Positions 36,106-44,435 of a stretch of 64,000 nucleotides of DNA are shown here, piece by piece. Source of the DNA: Pelomonas sp051857475 (GTDB lineage: Bacteria > Pseudomonadota > Gammaproteobacteria > Burkholderiales > Burkholderiaceae_C); the NCBI RefSeq assembly GCF_051857475.1, contig NZ_JBPZGZ010000005.1, positions 1-64,000 of the forward strand. Reading direction: 5' to 3'. Numbering within the stretch: position 1 is the stretch's first letter; each line of letters opens with the position of its first letter. Made by a program: the position numbers and the translations under genes. A model generated the notes under the pieces. The model was not told the origin of the DNA and did no database searches. It saw only the letters and a list, made by a program, of their open reading frames with translations.

Positions 36106-36183
36106 CGCGGCGCCCGGCGAACGCGAGTCGCTAAACATGAGTTGTGCTCATATTATTTCGTCTGCAAGGTTTGGAGCAGACAG

Positions 36184-36369
36184 ATGGACCCGCAGATGAG
36201 CAGCACAGACGATATGGCGACCCACACCGCCCGGCGGTTTCGCTTCGACGGTCCGCGGCTGAAGCGGCTGCTGGGCAGTCGATGGGCCAAGGGGGTGTTC
36301 GCCGTCGGCATGGTTGTCAAAGCCGGGCTGTTGATCGCCGCTGTCATCAGCGCGATAGGTCATGCCTAG
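36184..36369 (+). CDS. Small membrane protein, hypothetical
   Basis: A 61-residue ORF divergent from the tetR gene. After a basic stretch (residues 16-37, rich in Arg and Lys) it has one hydrophobic helix, GVFAVGMVVKAGLLIAAVISAIGH. GGAG lies 9 bases before the ATG. Not recognised. Coding status rests on the membrane-helix pattern and the ribosome site only; it could be a target of the adjacent TetR regulator. Confidence 0.45.
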   Translation: MDPQMSSTDDMATHTARRFRFDGPRLKRLLGSRWAKGVFAVGMVVKAGLLIAAVISAIGHA

Positions 36370-36507
36370 ACGGCGCATTTCTCACCGCGTCTCGTGACAA
36401 TTGCCGGCCAATCCTCAAAACCAATCGATTGTTATCGCATGTAAAGCGCTTTCCGGCGCAACATGGCCTCGCGCTTCACTGATGAGGCATGTTGTACGGG
36501 AGGTGAC

Positions 36508-38070
36508 ATGGAAGGCTATCTGCGCTCTTTGCGTATCGGAAAACGTCTGGCGGCGGTGTTCGGGCTGTTGTTGATCTTGCTGTGCGCCGTCGCAGCCTTT
36601 GGCAGCTGGCAGATGTCCAAGGTCAACGACAACGTCGTGGACATGGACACGAATTGGCTGCCTAGCGTCGAGATGCTGGGCGAGATGCAGCACCAGGCCA
36701 GCCTGACCCGGGAGACGGCGCTGCTGGAGGTGCTGGAGACCAACCCGGAAGCCAAGAACCGGCTGGCCGAGCAGCACCGCGAAGCCATCCAGGCCTTCGC
36801 GGCCAAGGCCAAGGATTACGAGCGCAGCGTCGCTTCGCCCGGTGAGCAGCGGCTCTACGACGACATCAAGGTGGCCTGGGCGGCCTATCTCGTGGCCGAC
36901 GCGCCGCTGATGCAGGCGGCCGCTGGCGGCGATGCGACTTTCCAGGCCGCGCGCGAGCAGGCTGTGGGCGATTCCGGTGCGCGCTTCCGTGCCGTCGAGG
37001 ATGGCATCAACAAGGACGTGAAGCTCAACCGCGACGGCGGCACGCAGGCCGGCGTCAACGCGGCCGCGTCATACAACGGCGCGCTGCACGTCAACATCGT
37101 CGTGGCGGTCGTCGCCATCGTGCTCGGCCTGCTGCTGGCCTTTCAGGTCACGCGCTCCATCACGCGGCCCATCGCCAAGGCCGTGGCCACGGCGCGCGAT
37201 GTGGCCGGCGGTGACCTGACCGTGCAGTTGCACGACGAGGGGCGCGACGAACCCGCCGACCTGCTGCGCGCCATGCAGCAGATGGTGGTGCAGCTCGGCA
37301 GCCTCGTCAGCCAGGTGCGCGACTGCAGTGAGAGCATCGCCACGGGTTCGGGCGAGATCGCCCAGGGCAACGCCGACCTCAGCCAGCGCACCGAAAGCCA
37401 GGCCAGCAGCCTGCAGCAGACGGCGGCGTCCATGGAAGAACTGACCGGCACCGTTTCGCAGAATGCCGCCGCTTCGAACGAAGCCAGTCGCATGGCCAAC
37501 GACGCCGCGCAGTCCGTGGCCGATGGCGGGCGTGCCGTCAGCAGCGTGGTGGCGACCATGGACGAGATCACCGCGGCATCGAACAAGATCGCCGAGATCG
37601 TCGGCGTCATCGACGGCATCGCCTTCCAGACCAATATCCTGGCCCTCAATGCTGCTGTCGAGGCAGCGCGTGCTGGCGAGCAGGGCCGCGGCTTCGCGGT
37701 CGTGGCCGGCGAGGTGAGGGCCCTGGCTCAGCGTGCAGGTGGCGCGGCGCGTGAGATCAAGGTGCTGATCGGCGCCAGCACCGAGCGCGTGCAGGCCGGC
37801 GCCACCCAGGCCCAGGAGGCGGGCAGCGTGATGACCCGCGTGGTGAGTGAGGTCAGCCGCGTCAGCGCGCTGCTGCAGGAGATTTCGAGCAGCACCCACG
37901 AGCAGACCTCGGGCATCCAGCAGGTCGGCAGCGCCGTCAGCCATCTGGACCAGGTCACGCAACAGAACGCCGCCCTGGTGGAGCAGAGCGCCGCGGCGGC
38001 CGAAAGCCTCAGCGGCCAGGCTCAGCAGCTGGCCGAGATCGTCAGCCGGTTCCGTCTGAACCGGGCCTGA
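36508..38070 (+). CDS. Methyl-accepting chemotaxis protein with 4-helix sensor
   Basis: A 520-residue chemoreceptor. TM1 at about 13-35, a helical periplasmic 4HB-type domain to 195, TM2 near 196-217, HAMP to about 270, and the cytoplasmic signalling domain with the hairpin tip IDGIAFQTNILALNAAVEAA and EQGRGFAVVAGEVRALAQR. It should signal through CheA/CheW. GGGAGG precedes ATG 36508. The length is typical of the Tar-like class. Ligand unknown. No che genes are nearby. Confidence 0.94.
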   Translation: MEGYLRSLRIGKRLAAVFGLLLILLCAVAAFGSWQMSKVNDNVVDMDTNWLPSVEMLGEMQHQASLTRETALLEVLETNPEAKNRLAEQHREAIQAFAAKAKDYERSVASPGEQRLYDDIKVAWAAYLVADAPLMQAAAGGDATFQAAREQAVGDSGARFRAVEDGINKDVKLNRDGGTQAGVNAAASYNGALHVNIVVAVVAIVLGLLLAFQVTRSITRPIAKAVATARDVAGGDLTVQLHDEGRDEPADLLRAMQQMVVQLGSLVSQVRDCSESIATGSGEIAQGNADLSQRTESQASSLQQTAASMEELTGTVSQNAAASNEASRMANDAAQSVADGGRAVSSVVATMDEITAASNKIAEIVGVIDGIAFQTNILALNAAVEAARAGEQGRGFAVVAGEVRALAQRAGGAAREIKVLIGASTERVQAGATQAQEAGSVMTRVVSEVSRVSALLQEISSSTHEQTSGIQQVGSAVSHLDQVTQQNAALVEQSAAAAESLSGQAQQLAEIVSRFRLNRA

Positions 38071-38088
38071 AACGGGCCGGAAGGTGCC

Positions 38089-38898
38089 TCAGTCGCGGAA
38101 GCTCGGCGTGGCCTTGCCGGCCATCATGGCTTTGGTGAGGTCCTCGCTCATCAGCATGCCGGCGTTCCAGGTCGCGATGTAGTTCAGGCCGTCGGCCACC
38201 GAGTGGTCGCGGGCGTAGTTCAGCTGCTCCTTGGTGCCGCGGACGGACAGCGGCGATTTGCTCGCCACCAGCGCGGCGATCTCGCGCACGCCGGCCTGCA
38301 GGGCCTCGCGGCTGTCGAACACGCGGTTGACCATGCCGATCTCGCGCGCCTCGGCCGCTTCCACGCGGCGGCCCGTGAAGGCCAGCTCGCGCACGAGGCC
38401 CTGCGAGCCGACCATCTTGGGCAGGCGCTGCAGCGTGCCGACGTCGGCCACCATGCCGATGTCGATCTCCTTGATGGAGAAATAAGCGTCGGCGCTGCAA
38501 TAGCGCATGTCGGCGCAGCAGATCAGGTCAATGCCGCCGCCCACGCAGGCGCCGTGAATGGCCGCCAGCACCGGCTTGCGGCAGCGTTCCAGGCTGGTCA
38601 GCGTGTCCTGCATGTCCAGGATGACGCGGCGCAGGCTCTCGCGGGTGCGGCCATCGCAGGGGTCCTGGATCTGCGGCGCGATGCCCATCATCATCTGCAG
38701 GTCGATGCCGGCCGTGAAGTGCTTGCCTTCACCTTCCAGCACCGCCACACGGGCTTCGGCCTGGCTGTCGATCCAGTTGAAGGCGCGGCGGATGTCCTGC
38801 CACATCCCGGCATTCATCGCATTGGCCTTGTCGGGGCGGTTCAGGCGGACGGTGGCGATGTGGTCCTGGACGGAGACGGTGAGGGTTTCGAGTTGCAT
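38089..38898 (-). CDS. Crotonase family protein, dienoyl-CoA isomerase-like
   Basis: A 269-residue enoyl-CoA hydratase/isomerase. The oxyanion-hole segments are HFTAGIDLQ near 60-68 and HGACVGGGIDL near 108-118. The acidic residues in KEIDIGMVADVGTLQRLPK match Glu and Asp positions of delta3,5-delta2,4-dienoyl-CoA isomerase (ECH1), which points to unsaturated fatty-acid oxidation. This subfamily choice is by pattern only. It stands 3 bases from the doc-like gene, on the same strand. Confidence 0.85.
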   Translation of the reverse strand: MQLETLTVSVQDHIATVRLNRPDKANAMNAGMWQDIRRAFNWIDSQAEARVAVLEGEGKHFTAGIDLQMMMGIAPQIQDPCDGRTRESLRRVILDMQDTLTSLERCRKPVLAAIHGACVGGGIDLICCADMRYCSADAYFSIKEIDIGMVADVGTLQRLPKMVGSQGLVRELAFTGRRVEAAEAREIGMVNRVFDSREALQAGVREIAALVASKSPLSVRGTKEQLNYARDHSVADGLNYIATWNAGMLMSEDLTKAMMAGKATPSFRD

Positions 38899-38901
38899 GG
38901 G

Positions 38902-39285
38902 TCAGCGCGGGGTGGTGTATTCGCGCAGCCATTGCGCGAGCGTGGGTTCGTCGATGTCGCCGGCGGCGACGGCGAGCATGGTCAATGTGGCGTCAGCTTG
39001 TGTGGCTGTCAGTCGCCAATGGTTCAGAAACAGGAAGAGGCCGATGGAAAGGAAGGCGGCGCGCTTGTTGCCGTCGACGAAAGGATGGTTCTTTGCCAAG
39101 CCCACGCCATAGCTGGCCGCAAGGTCGAAAGCATCGGGTTTGCTGTAGTGGGCGAGATTGGGCGGCCGAGCCAGGGCGGACTCAAGCAGGCCCTCGTCAC
39201 GCAAACCAGCCGCGCCGCCGTGCTCGCGAAGACTTTCGCCGTGCAGCAGTTCCAGTGCGCGGCGGTCGATCCAGACCCAGCTCAC
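38902..39285 (-). CDS. doc: Doc-type Fic-domain toxin
   Basis: A 127-residue death-on-curing family toxin. The Fic/Doc active site HPFVDGNKR is at 67-75, with His, Asp, Asn, Lys and Arg intact. P1 Doc phosphorylates elongation factor Tu and stops translation; the same activity is expected here. It overlaps the upstream AbrB-like antitoxin by 4 bases. Position between the crotonase and urease accessory genes suggests a transferred unit. Confidence 0.9.
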   Translation of the reverse strand: MSWVWIDRRALELLHGESLREHGGAAGLRDEGLLESALARPPNLAHYSKPDAFDLAASYGVGLAKNHPFVDGNKRAAFLSIGLFLFLNHWRLTATQADATLTMLAVAAGDIDEPTLAQWLREYTTPR

Positions 39286-39506
39286 TTGGCAAGCTGATGG
39301 AAGGTGTCCTTGAATTCACGCATGAACTCCCGCCCCGCTTCGACCTGGGCTTCAAGACCGGGGTCGTACGGCGTCAAGGTGACTCCATTCGCCGCTTCGG
39401 TCAGATAGAGCATGTCGCCCTTTTCCACCTTCAGCCGAGCCAGCACTTCCTTGGGCAGGATGACGCCGACGGAGTTTCCGATCTGGGTCAGCTTGAGTGC
39501 GCTCAT
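39282..39506 (-). CDS. AbrB/MazE-type antitoxin
   Basis: A 74-residue antitoxin. The N-terminal swapped-hairpin AbrB/MazE DNA-binding domain is MSALKLTQIGNSVGVILPKE through MLYLTEAANG; the C-terminal FMREFKDTFHQLAK helix should wrap the toxin. The ATG at 39506 gives the standard family start. It precedes and overlaps doc, the usual antitoxin-first order, and a palindromic AT-rich operator candidate lies just upstream. Pairing of an AbrB-domain antitoxin with a Doc toxin is known, though Phd is the classic partner. Confidence 0.9.
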   Translation of the reverse strand: MSALKLTQIGNSVGVILPKEVLARLKVEKGDMLYLTEAANGVTLTPYDPGLEAQVEAGREFMREFKDTFHQLAK

Positions 39507-39510
39507 GGTG

Positions 39511-39550
39511 AGTATTGGGTTGGTTATAACTTTTGTAATACTAGCTGCAA
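39511..39550 (-). promoter_or_regulatory. Promoter and operator of the toxin-antitoxin pair
   Basis: Two nested inverted repeats share one centre: GTTATAAC (39523-39530) and AGTATT/AATACT (39511-39516 with 39537-39542). On the minus strand TTGCAG (39550-39545) and TATAAC, 16 bases apart, make a sigma-70-like promoter overlapping the palindrome. It begins 4 bases upstream of the antitoxin ATG. Autoregulation by the AbrB-domain antitoxin is the expected function. Confidence 0.6.
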
Positions 39551-39611
39551 GCTGCTGCTGCTTCAAGCCTTCTGCGGCGAGGAGATAGGCTTGGCGCCGA
39601 TACTTGCGCCC

Positions 39612-40313
39612 ATGATCCACGCCACCAAACGCATTGCCGGCGGCGCCGGCCTCGCTCCTGTCCTCGTCAAGCGCGCTCCGACCCTGGAACTCGACTGGGA
39701 TGCCCGCAGCAAGAGCCGCTTCTCCGCCACAGACTCCACCGGCCGCGAAATCGGTGTTGTGCTGCCGCGTGGCACCAGTCTGCGCGGTGGCGATGTGCTC
39801 ATCGCGGAAGACGGCTCGCTGCTGCGCGTCATCGCAGCCGCCCAGCCGGTGCTGCAGGTGCGCCATTGCAGCGAGCATGGTTCGCCCTTTGACCTGTTGC
39901 GCGCCGCCTACCACCTCGGCAACCGCCATGTGCCGCTGGAGCTGCAATCGGACCTGCTGCAGTTCGAGCCTGATCCCGTGCTGGCCGACATGCTGCGCCG
40001 CCAGCACCTTATCGTGACCGAGGCCCAGGCGGCCTTCGAACCCGAAGGCGGGGCCTATGGCGAGGGCGCGGGCCATGGCCATCATCACCATGGGCATGAG
40101 CACCACGACCATCGCCATGCGCACGACCATGCCGCTGCGCCGGCTCCGGTCCGCAAGCCACTGGCCATCCCCGTGAAGGCGCACGATGCCGGCCATGTGC
40201 ACGGCCCCGACTGCAACCACGATCACGATCACGATCATGGCCACGGCCATGCCGCCCACGGCGAGCCGGGTCATGTGCATGGCCCGGGCTGCGGCCACGA
40301 TCACAAGCACTGA
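39612..40313 (+). CDS. ureE: Urease accessory nickel chaperone UreE
   Basis: A 233-residue metallochaperone that delivers nickel to urease. The N-terminal UreE domains include LELDWDARSKSRFSATDSTG and GLPRG-type VLPRGTSLRGGDVL; the metal site His is in AYHLGNRHVPLEL near 100. The C-terminal third (about 152-233) is a long His/Asp/Gly tail with more than 25 His residues, able to store several nickel ions. It is longer than Klebsiella UreE (158) because of this tail. Start ATG 39612 is preceded by a weak site. ureABC are 17 kb upstream. Confidence 0.95.
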   Translation: MIHATKRIAGGAGLAPVLVKRAPTLELDWDARSKSRFSATDSTGREIGVVLPRGTSLRGGDVLIAEDGSLLRVIAAAQPVLQVRHCSEHGSPFDLLRAAYHLGNRHVPLELQSDLLQFEPDPVLADMLRRQHLIVTEAQAAFEPEGGAYGEGAGHGHHHHGHEHHDHRHAHDHAAAPAPVRKPLAIPVKAHDAGHVHGPDCNHDHDHDHGHGHAAHGEPGHVHGPGCGHDHKH

Positions 40314-40481
40314 CGCCGACGCCCCAGGGCGCTGAGGTGGATGGCAATGCTCACTTCAGCCTAGGGGGCTGGTTCTCCCTGATGGCGCCTTGTTGTGCCG
40401 TTAGCATCGCGCGCGTCGCCGAGCGCTTGCCCTCACGGGGGCGGGCTGCGGCGCCACACGAGCCAACCAGGGAGTCCCTTC

Positions 40482-41078
40482 TTGAAGTACATCCGTCACT
40501 TTCTCGCCGGCCTCGCCGTCGGCCTGCCCGCGCTCAGCTTTGCACAGGCGCCCAACCTCGCAGCGTCCACCTATATCGGCGTGGAACTCGGCACCGGCAA
40601 GGTTGACCTGAACTGCCCCGCCAACACCGACTGCAGCCGTGTGGATTCCAACCTGACGGTGCGCGCCGGCCACCGCTTCGACCCGTCCTGGGCCTTCGAG
40701 GTGACCTATGCCCACACCGACGCCGATTGGGGCATCCTGGGCCGCAACTACTCGGCGGAATACACCGGCTTCGGGCTTGGGGCGGCCTATACCCTGCCGC
40801 TGTCCACCAGCGTCGGGGCGGTGCTGCGCTTCGGCGGCGCTTCCAATGAACTGAAGCTGCAGCCGGCCGTCGGCCTGTCCGGCAGCAACCCCGGTACGAC
40901 CACGACGCGTTCCGTGAAGCCTTATGGCGGGCTGGGGCTGTCTTGGCAGTTTGCGCGCCACTGGAGCACCAGCCTCAATGTCGACCTGACGCGGGCCGAC
41001 GTGCGCGACCGCGCGACCGCGCCTAAGCAGACCGTGACTGTGCGCACCCTCGGCGCCGGTATCGCCTTCAATTTCTGA
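40482..41078 (+). CDS. Outer-membrane beta-barrel protein (OmpA/OmpW-like small barrel)
   Basis: A 198-residue exported barrel protein: signal peptide 1-22 (ending SFAQ), then eight-strand-like alternation with YIGVELGTGKVDL, VRAGHRFDPSWAFEVTYAH and YGGLGLSWQFARHWSTSLNVD, ending GIAFNF with terminal Phe. A disulfide pair may form near residues 45-51 (CPANTDC). The start is TTG 40482, with AGGGAG 7 bases before it; no ATG gives a signal peptide. Its location between ureE and ureF is odd for a barrel; it could simply be inserted. Confidence 0.78.
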   Translation: MKYIRHFLAGLAVGLPALSFAQAPNLAASTYIGVELGTGKVDLNCPANTDCSRVDSNLTVRAGHRFDPSWAFEVTYAHTDADWGILGRNYSAEYTGFGLGAAYTLPLSTSVGAVLRFGGASNELKLQPAVGLSGSNPGTTTTRSVKPYGGLGLSWQFARHWSTSLNVDLTRADVRDRATAPKQTVTVRTLGAGIAFNF

Positions 41079-41120
41079 TCGCGAAGGCGGGGTGTCGGCG
41101 AGCCGGGCCAGAATCGGCCC

Positions 41121-41807
41121 ATGTCGACGACGCCTGCTTCTGCCTCGCTGCTGCATCTGCTCTGGCTGGCCTCACCGGCCTTGCCGGTTGGCGGTTTCAG
41201 CTATTCCGAGGGCCTGGAGGCCGCCGTCGATGCCGGCATCGTCCATGACGAGACCAGCGCCGGCGACTGGCTGCTGAATCAGCTCGAACTCGTCCAGGCG
41301 CGGGCCGAACTGCCCATCGCCGCCGCTGCGCATGCGGCGACGCTGGCCCTCGATGGCGCTCGCCTGGCTGAGCTCAACGCCTGGGTGCTGCAGACCCGTG
41401 AGACGTCCGAGAGCCTGCAGCAGGCCCAGCAGATGGGTCGCAGCCTGCTCATCTGGATGCAAAGCCTGGTGCCCGACGCGGCCGCGCTGCCGCTGCTGCA
41501 GGCCCTCAAACCCGCGCCCACCTGGCCGGTCGTCATGGGCGCCGTGGCGGCGTCGCGCGGCGCGGCGCTGGAGCCGGCTTTGCAGGCCATCGCCTTCGGC
41601 TGGGCCGAGAACTTGATGCAAGCCGCCGTGCGCTGCGTGCCCCTGGGTCAGACCTCTGGCCAGCGCCTGCTGGCACGCCTCGTGCAAGCCATTCCGACAG
41701 CCGTGGCGACCGCCCTGGCCGCGCCCGAGCCCCTGGCGTTTGCGCCCCTGCTCGGCATCTTCAGCGCCCGCCACGAAACCCAATATTCGAGACTGTTCCG
41801 CTCATGA
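41121..41807 (+). CDS. ureF: Urease accessory protein UreF
   Basis: A 228-residue helical accessory protein that forms the UreDFG activation complex and acts on UreG GTPase timing. LLHLLWLASPALPVGGFSYSEGLE near 9-32 is the diagnostic start; the C-terminal HETQYSRLFRS is the usual end. ATG 41121; the stop overlaps ureG by 4 bases. Length matches the family. Confidence 0.95.
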   Translation: MSTTPASASLLHLLWLASPALPVGGFSYSEGLEAAVDAGIVHDETSAGDWLLNQLELVQARAELPIAAAAHAATLALDGARLAELNAWVLQTRETSESLQQAQQMGRSLLIWMQSLVPDAAALPLLQALKPAPTWPVVMGAVAASRGAALEPALQAIAFGWAENLMQAAVRCVPLGQTSGQRLLARLVQAIPTAVATALAAPEPLAFAPLLGIFSARHETQYSRLFRS

Positions 41808-42451
41808 ATGCACCGCTGCACGCCATTCCGAACCGCACCAAGAAGCTCCCGCCGCTGCGTGTCGGCGTCGGCGGGCCCGTCGGTTCGGGCAAGACCACCC
41901 TCGTCGAGATGCTGTGCAAGACCATGCGCGAGCGCTGGGACCTGGTCGTCGTCACCAACGACATCTACACCAAGGAAGACCAGCGCCTGCTGACCGTGGC
42001 CGGTGCACTGGCGCCCGAACGCATCATGGGCGTGGAGACGGGCGGCTGCCCGCACACCGCCATCCGCGAGGACTGCTCCATCAATTTGGAAGCGGTCGAC
42101 CGCATGCTGGAGAAGTTCCCGGATGCCGACATCGTCTTCGTCGAGAGCGGTGGCGACAACCTGGCCGCCACCTTCAGCCCCGAGCTGTCCGACCTGACCA
42201 TCTACGTCATCGACGTGGCGGCGGGCGAGAAGATCCCGCGCAAGGGCGGCCCGGGCATCACCAAGAGCGACCTCTTCGTCATCAACAAGACCGACCTTGC
42301 GCCGCATGTGGGTGCCGACCTCGACATCATGCGCAGCGACACGGCGCGCATGCGGCCCGTCAAGCCCTGGGTCATGACCAATCTCAAGACCCGCGATGGC
42401 CTGGCCGACGTCGTCGCCTTCATCGAGAAGAAGGGCCTGCTCGTTGCCTGA
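41804..42451 (+). CDS. ureG: Urease accessory GTPase UreG
   Basis: A 215-residue SIMIBI GTPase that drives nickel insertion into urease. P-loop GPVGSGKTT at about 24-32, the CPH nickel-binding motif in ETGGCPHTAIREDCS near 80-94, VESGGDNLAATFSPEL near 110-125 and NKTDLAP as the guanine motif. All key residues are present. Length matches the family (205-215). Its stop overlaps the ureD start by 8 bases. Confidence 0.97.
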   Translation: MNAPLHAIPNRTKKLPPLRVGVGGPVGSGKTTLVEMLCKTMRERWDLVVVTNDIYTKEDQRLLTVAGALAPERIMGVETGGCPHTAIREDCSINLEAVDRMLEKFPDADIVFVESGGDNLAATFSPELSDLTIYVIDVAAGEKIPRKGGPGITKSDLFVINKTDLAPHVGADLDIMRSDTARMRPVKPWVMTNLKTRDGLADVVAFIEKKGLLVA

Positions 42452-43283
42452 CCCCATCCGCTGGCCGGCGCGTCTGGCGCTCAGCGCGGCGCGTGACGGC
42501 GCCAGCGCGACTCGCGTTCATGCGCGCCACGACGGCCCGCTGCGGCTGCTGAAGACGCTGTATCCGGAAGGCCCCGGCATCGCCCATGCGGTGCTGGTGC
42601 ACCCGCCCGGGGGCCTGGTTGGTGGCGACCGTCTCGACATCCACATCGACGTGCAGGCCGGCGCCCATCTGCTGATCACGACGCCGGCTGCCACGCGCTT
42701 TTACCGCTCCAACGCAGGGGAGGCCGCCCAGGTCGTGCAGGCGACGGTGGGCGAGGGCGCCCGCCTGGAGTGGCTGCCGCAGGAGACACTGGCCTATCCC
42801 GACTGTGTCGCTCGCAACGAGGTCAGGCTCAGCCTCGCGGCCGGAGCCAGCCTGTTCGCGACCGAGGTGCTGGGCCTGGGCCTGCCGGCGGCGGGCCAGG
42901 CCTTTGAGTCGGGGCGGCTGTTGCAGCACCTGGAAGTCACCGGCCAATGGCTGGACCGCGGCTGGCTGGATGCCACCGACAAGGCCTTGCTCGACGGCCC
43001 TTGCGGCCTGGCCGGCCATTGCGTGCTGGGCACCCTGGTCTACGCGCAGACCACCCCGCTGGGCGACGTGGACGCGCTGCTGACCCACAGTCGCGGCCTG
43101 CTGGACGGCGTCTCGCGCAGCGGTGTCACGCATCTGGCCGGCCCCAGGGGTGGGTTGCTGCTGGCCCGTGTCATCGGCGACGAGGTCGAGGAAGTGACGC
43201 TGGCGTTGCGGCGGGTGAGGGCGCTGTGGCGCGGGCAGCTCTGGGGGCTGTCGGCCGGCGATCCGCGCATCTGGGCGACCTGA
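42444..43283 (+). CDS. ureD: Urease accessory protein UreD/UreH
   Basis: A 279-residue scaffold protein that binds apo-urease and channels nickel from UreG. Family blocks seen are HDGPLRLLKTLYPEG near 30-44, HPPGGLVGGDRLDI near 52-65, ITTPAATRFYRS near 77-88 and LEWLPQETLAYPD near 110. The TTG at 42444 gives LPDPIRWPARL, fits the family and overlaps ureG; other in-frame starts lie inside ureG. ureD is usually first in urease operons; here it is last. Confidence 0.93.
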   Translation: MPDPIRWPARLALSAARDGASATRVHARHDGPLRLLKTLYPEGPGIAHAVLVHPPGGLVGGDRLDIHIDVQAGAHLLITTPAATRFYRSNAGEAAQVVQATVGEGARLEWLPQETLAYPDCVARNEVRLSLAAGASLFATEVLGLGLPAAGQAFESGRLLQHLEVTGQWLDRGWLDATDKALLDGPCGLAGHCVLGTLVYAQTTPLGDVDALLTHSRGLLDGVSRSGVTHLAGPRGGLLLARVIGDEVEEVTLALRRVRALWRGQLWGLSAGDPRIWAT

Positions 43284-43284
43284 G

Positions 43285-44043
43285 TCAGGGGTTGGGGCGC
43301 AGCGTCAGCCACAAGCCGTGGGCCTGTGTGGGTGTTGAGCGCCGAGGGCTGCCCATGACGACGCCGATCAGCGGATGGCCAGGCACGAGCCGGTGTCGCG
43401 CCGGCACGATGACGACATGGCCGCCATCGGCCAGTTCGAAGACTCGGGCCTGGGCCTTCAAGGGTGCGTCGCGTGCCTCTTTATGCGAGCTGGCACCCAG
43501 AGCCGTCAACAACTGCGCCAGCGGAGCCGGGTCATCCGTCGCCACCCAGACCTCCCGCGTCGCGGACGCGCCGTTGGCGTGAGCGAAGTGCTCGGGCTTG
43601 TCGGTGGGTGAGCGGTTGTCGCCGGCAAAGAAGATCCAGCCCAGACGCGGGTCGGTCAATTCGAGACCCTGGGCGTCGTGCCTGTGGGCAATACCCGCTG
43701 CCTGCAACGCGGTGGCCGCGCGGGCCTCGTCGGCCGCATGCAGGGTCAGATAGGCCGGGCCTTCGCCCTGGCGCAGGAAGTCGGCATAGCGGCCGCTCAA
43801 GGTGTCGCGCGCCTCGTGGGCAGTGATGAGCTCCAGTCCGGCGCCGTTGGCGAACTTGATGTGGGCATTGCGCAGGCCGTTGGTGTGCGACCGGCCGGGC
43901 TTGATGGCGAAGCCCAGGGCGCGGAAGTCCGCCACGGCCGCATCCAGGTCGCGCACGGCAGTGGGGATGTGGTCCAGGCGCACCAGGGGCTGGCACCATG
44001 CCGGCAAGCTGGCGACCAGCAGCAAGGCCAGCATCCAGCGCAT
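43285..44043 (-). CDS. Exported glyoxalase-like (VOC) protein
   Basis: A 252-residue protein with a signal peptide (1-17, ending AWC or WCQP) and a glyoxalase-like domain: LVRLDHIPTAVRDLDAAVADFRALGF near 19-44 and a second half after residue 150. VOC proteins use a metal site for lyase, dioxygenase or binding functions; the signal peptide is unusual. The start ATG 44043 overlaps the stop of the upstream gene (ATGA). Probably co-transcribed with the next two minus-strand genes. Function unknown. Confidence 0.75.
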   Translation of the reverse strand: MRWMLALLLVASLPAWCQPLVRLDHIPTAVRDLDAAVADFRALGFAIKPGRSHTNGLRNAHIKFANGAGLELITAHEARDTLSGRYADFLRQGEGPAYLTLHAADEARAATALQAAGIAHRHDAQGLELTDPRLGWIFFAGDNRSPTDKPEHFAHANGASATREVWVATDDPAPLAQLLTALGASSHKEARDAPLKAQARVFELADGGHVVIVPARHRLVPGHPLIGVVMGSPRRSTPTQAHGLWLTLRPNP

Positions 44044-44435
44044 CACAGCGCCCGCCATGTAGGAATGCAGTGACGGGCCAGCGCGGTGACCCAGTCGGGC
44101 TCGCCCGGCACGAAAGCAATGCCATAAGCCGGGCTGATGAGAAAACCTGCCCGCTCGAAGACTTCGGTGTCCTGGGCCAGCACGAAACTGGCCAGCGCGG
44201 AGAAGGGAATGGCGATGGACTCCAGCTGCAACACCGGCGCGCGCCGGGTGATCTCTTCCAGTCTGCCATTGTCCTGGAAGCGCAGCACGCAATGACCGTA
44301 GTCGTAGGCGTTCAGCTCCACGTTGTTGCGCGAGCAGCGGTTGGGCGGCCCGAGGCGGGCCACCAGCGCTTCCACGGTCAGGCTGAAAGGCAGTTCGCCG
44401 AAGGCCGTGAAGGGCTCAAGGCGCAGTGCCGTCAC
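44043..44435 (-). CDS. Conserved hypothetical protein
   Basis: A 130-residue soluble protein I do not recognise. It opens MTALRLEPFTAFGELPFSLT, has a conserved-looking RNNVELNAYDYGHCVLRFQD segment near 36-55, and ends with VTALARHCIPTW. No signal peptide or membrane segment. Four-base overlaps with both neighbours (the DUF1801 gene before and the VOC gene after) show one translation unit and support coding. Confidence 0.7.
   Translation of the reverse strand: MTALRLEPFTAFGELPFSLTVEALVARLGPPNRCSRNNVELNAYDYGHCVLRFQDNGRLEEITRRAPVLQLESIAIPFSALASFVLAQDTEVFERAGFLISPAYGIAFVPGEPDWVTALARHCIPTWRAL

Noticed and set aside
36437..36465. Sigma-28 (flagellar) promoter before the first chemoreceptor
   Set aside because: A TAAAG word is present but no GCCGATAA-like -10 lies at the right distance.
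38985..39611. Upstream extension of the ureE frame giving a 442-residue protein
   Set aside because: The extra part is antisense to the toxin-antitoxin genes and has no UreE similarity; the family start fits ATG 39612.
40060..40300. Tandem cac/cat/gat repeats as a microsatellite or CRISPR-like array
   Set aside because: They encode the His/Asp tail of UreE in frame and have no regular spacer pattern.
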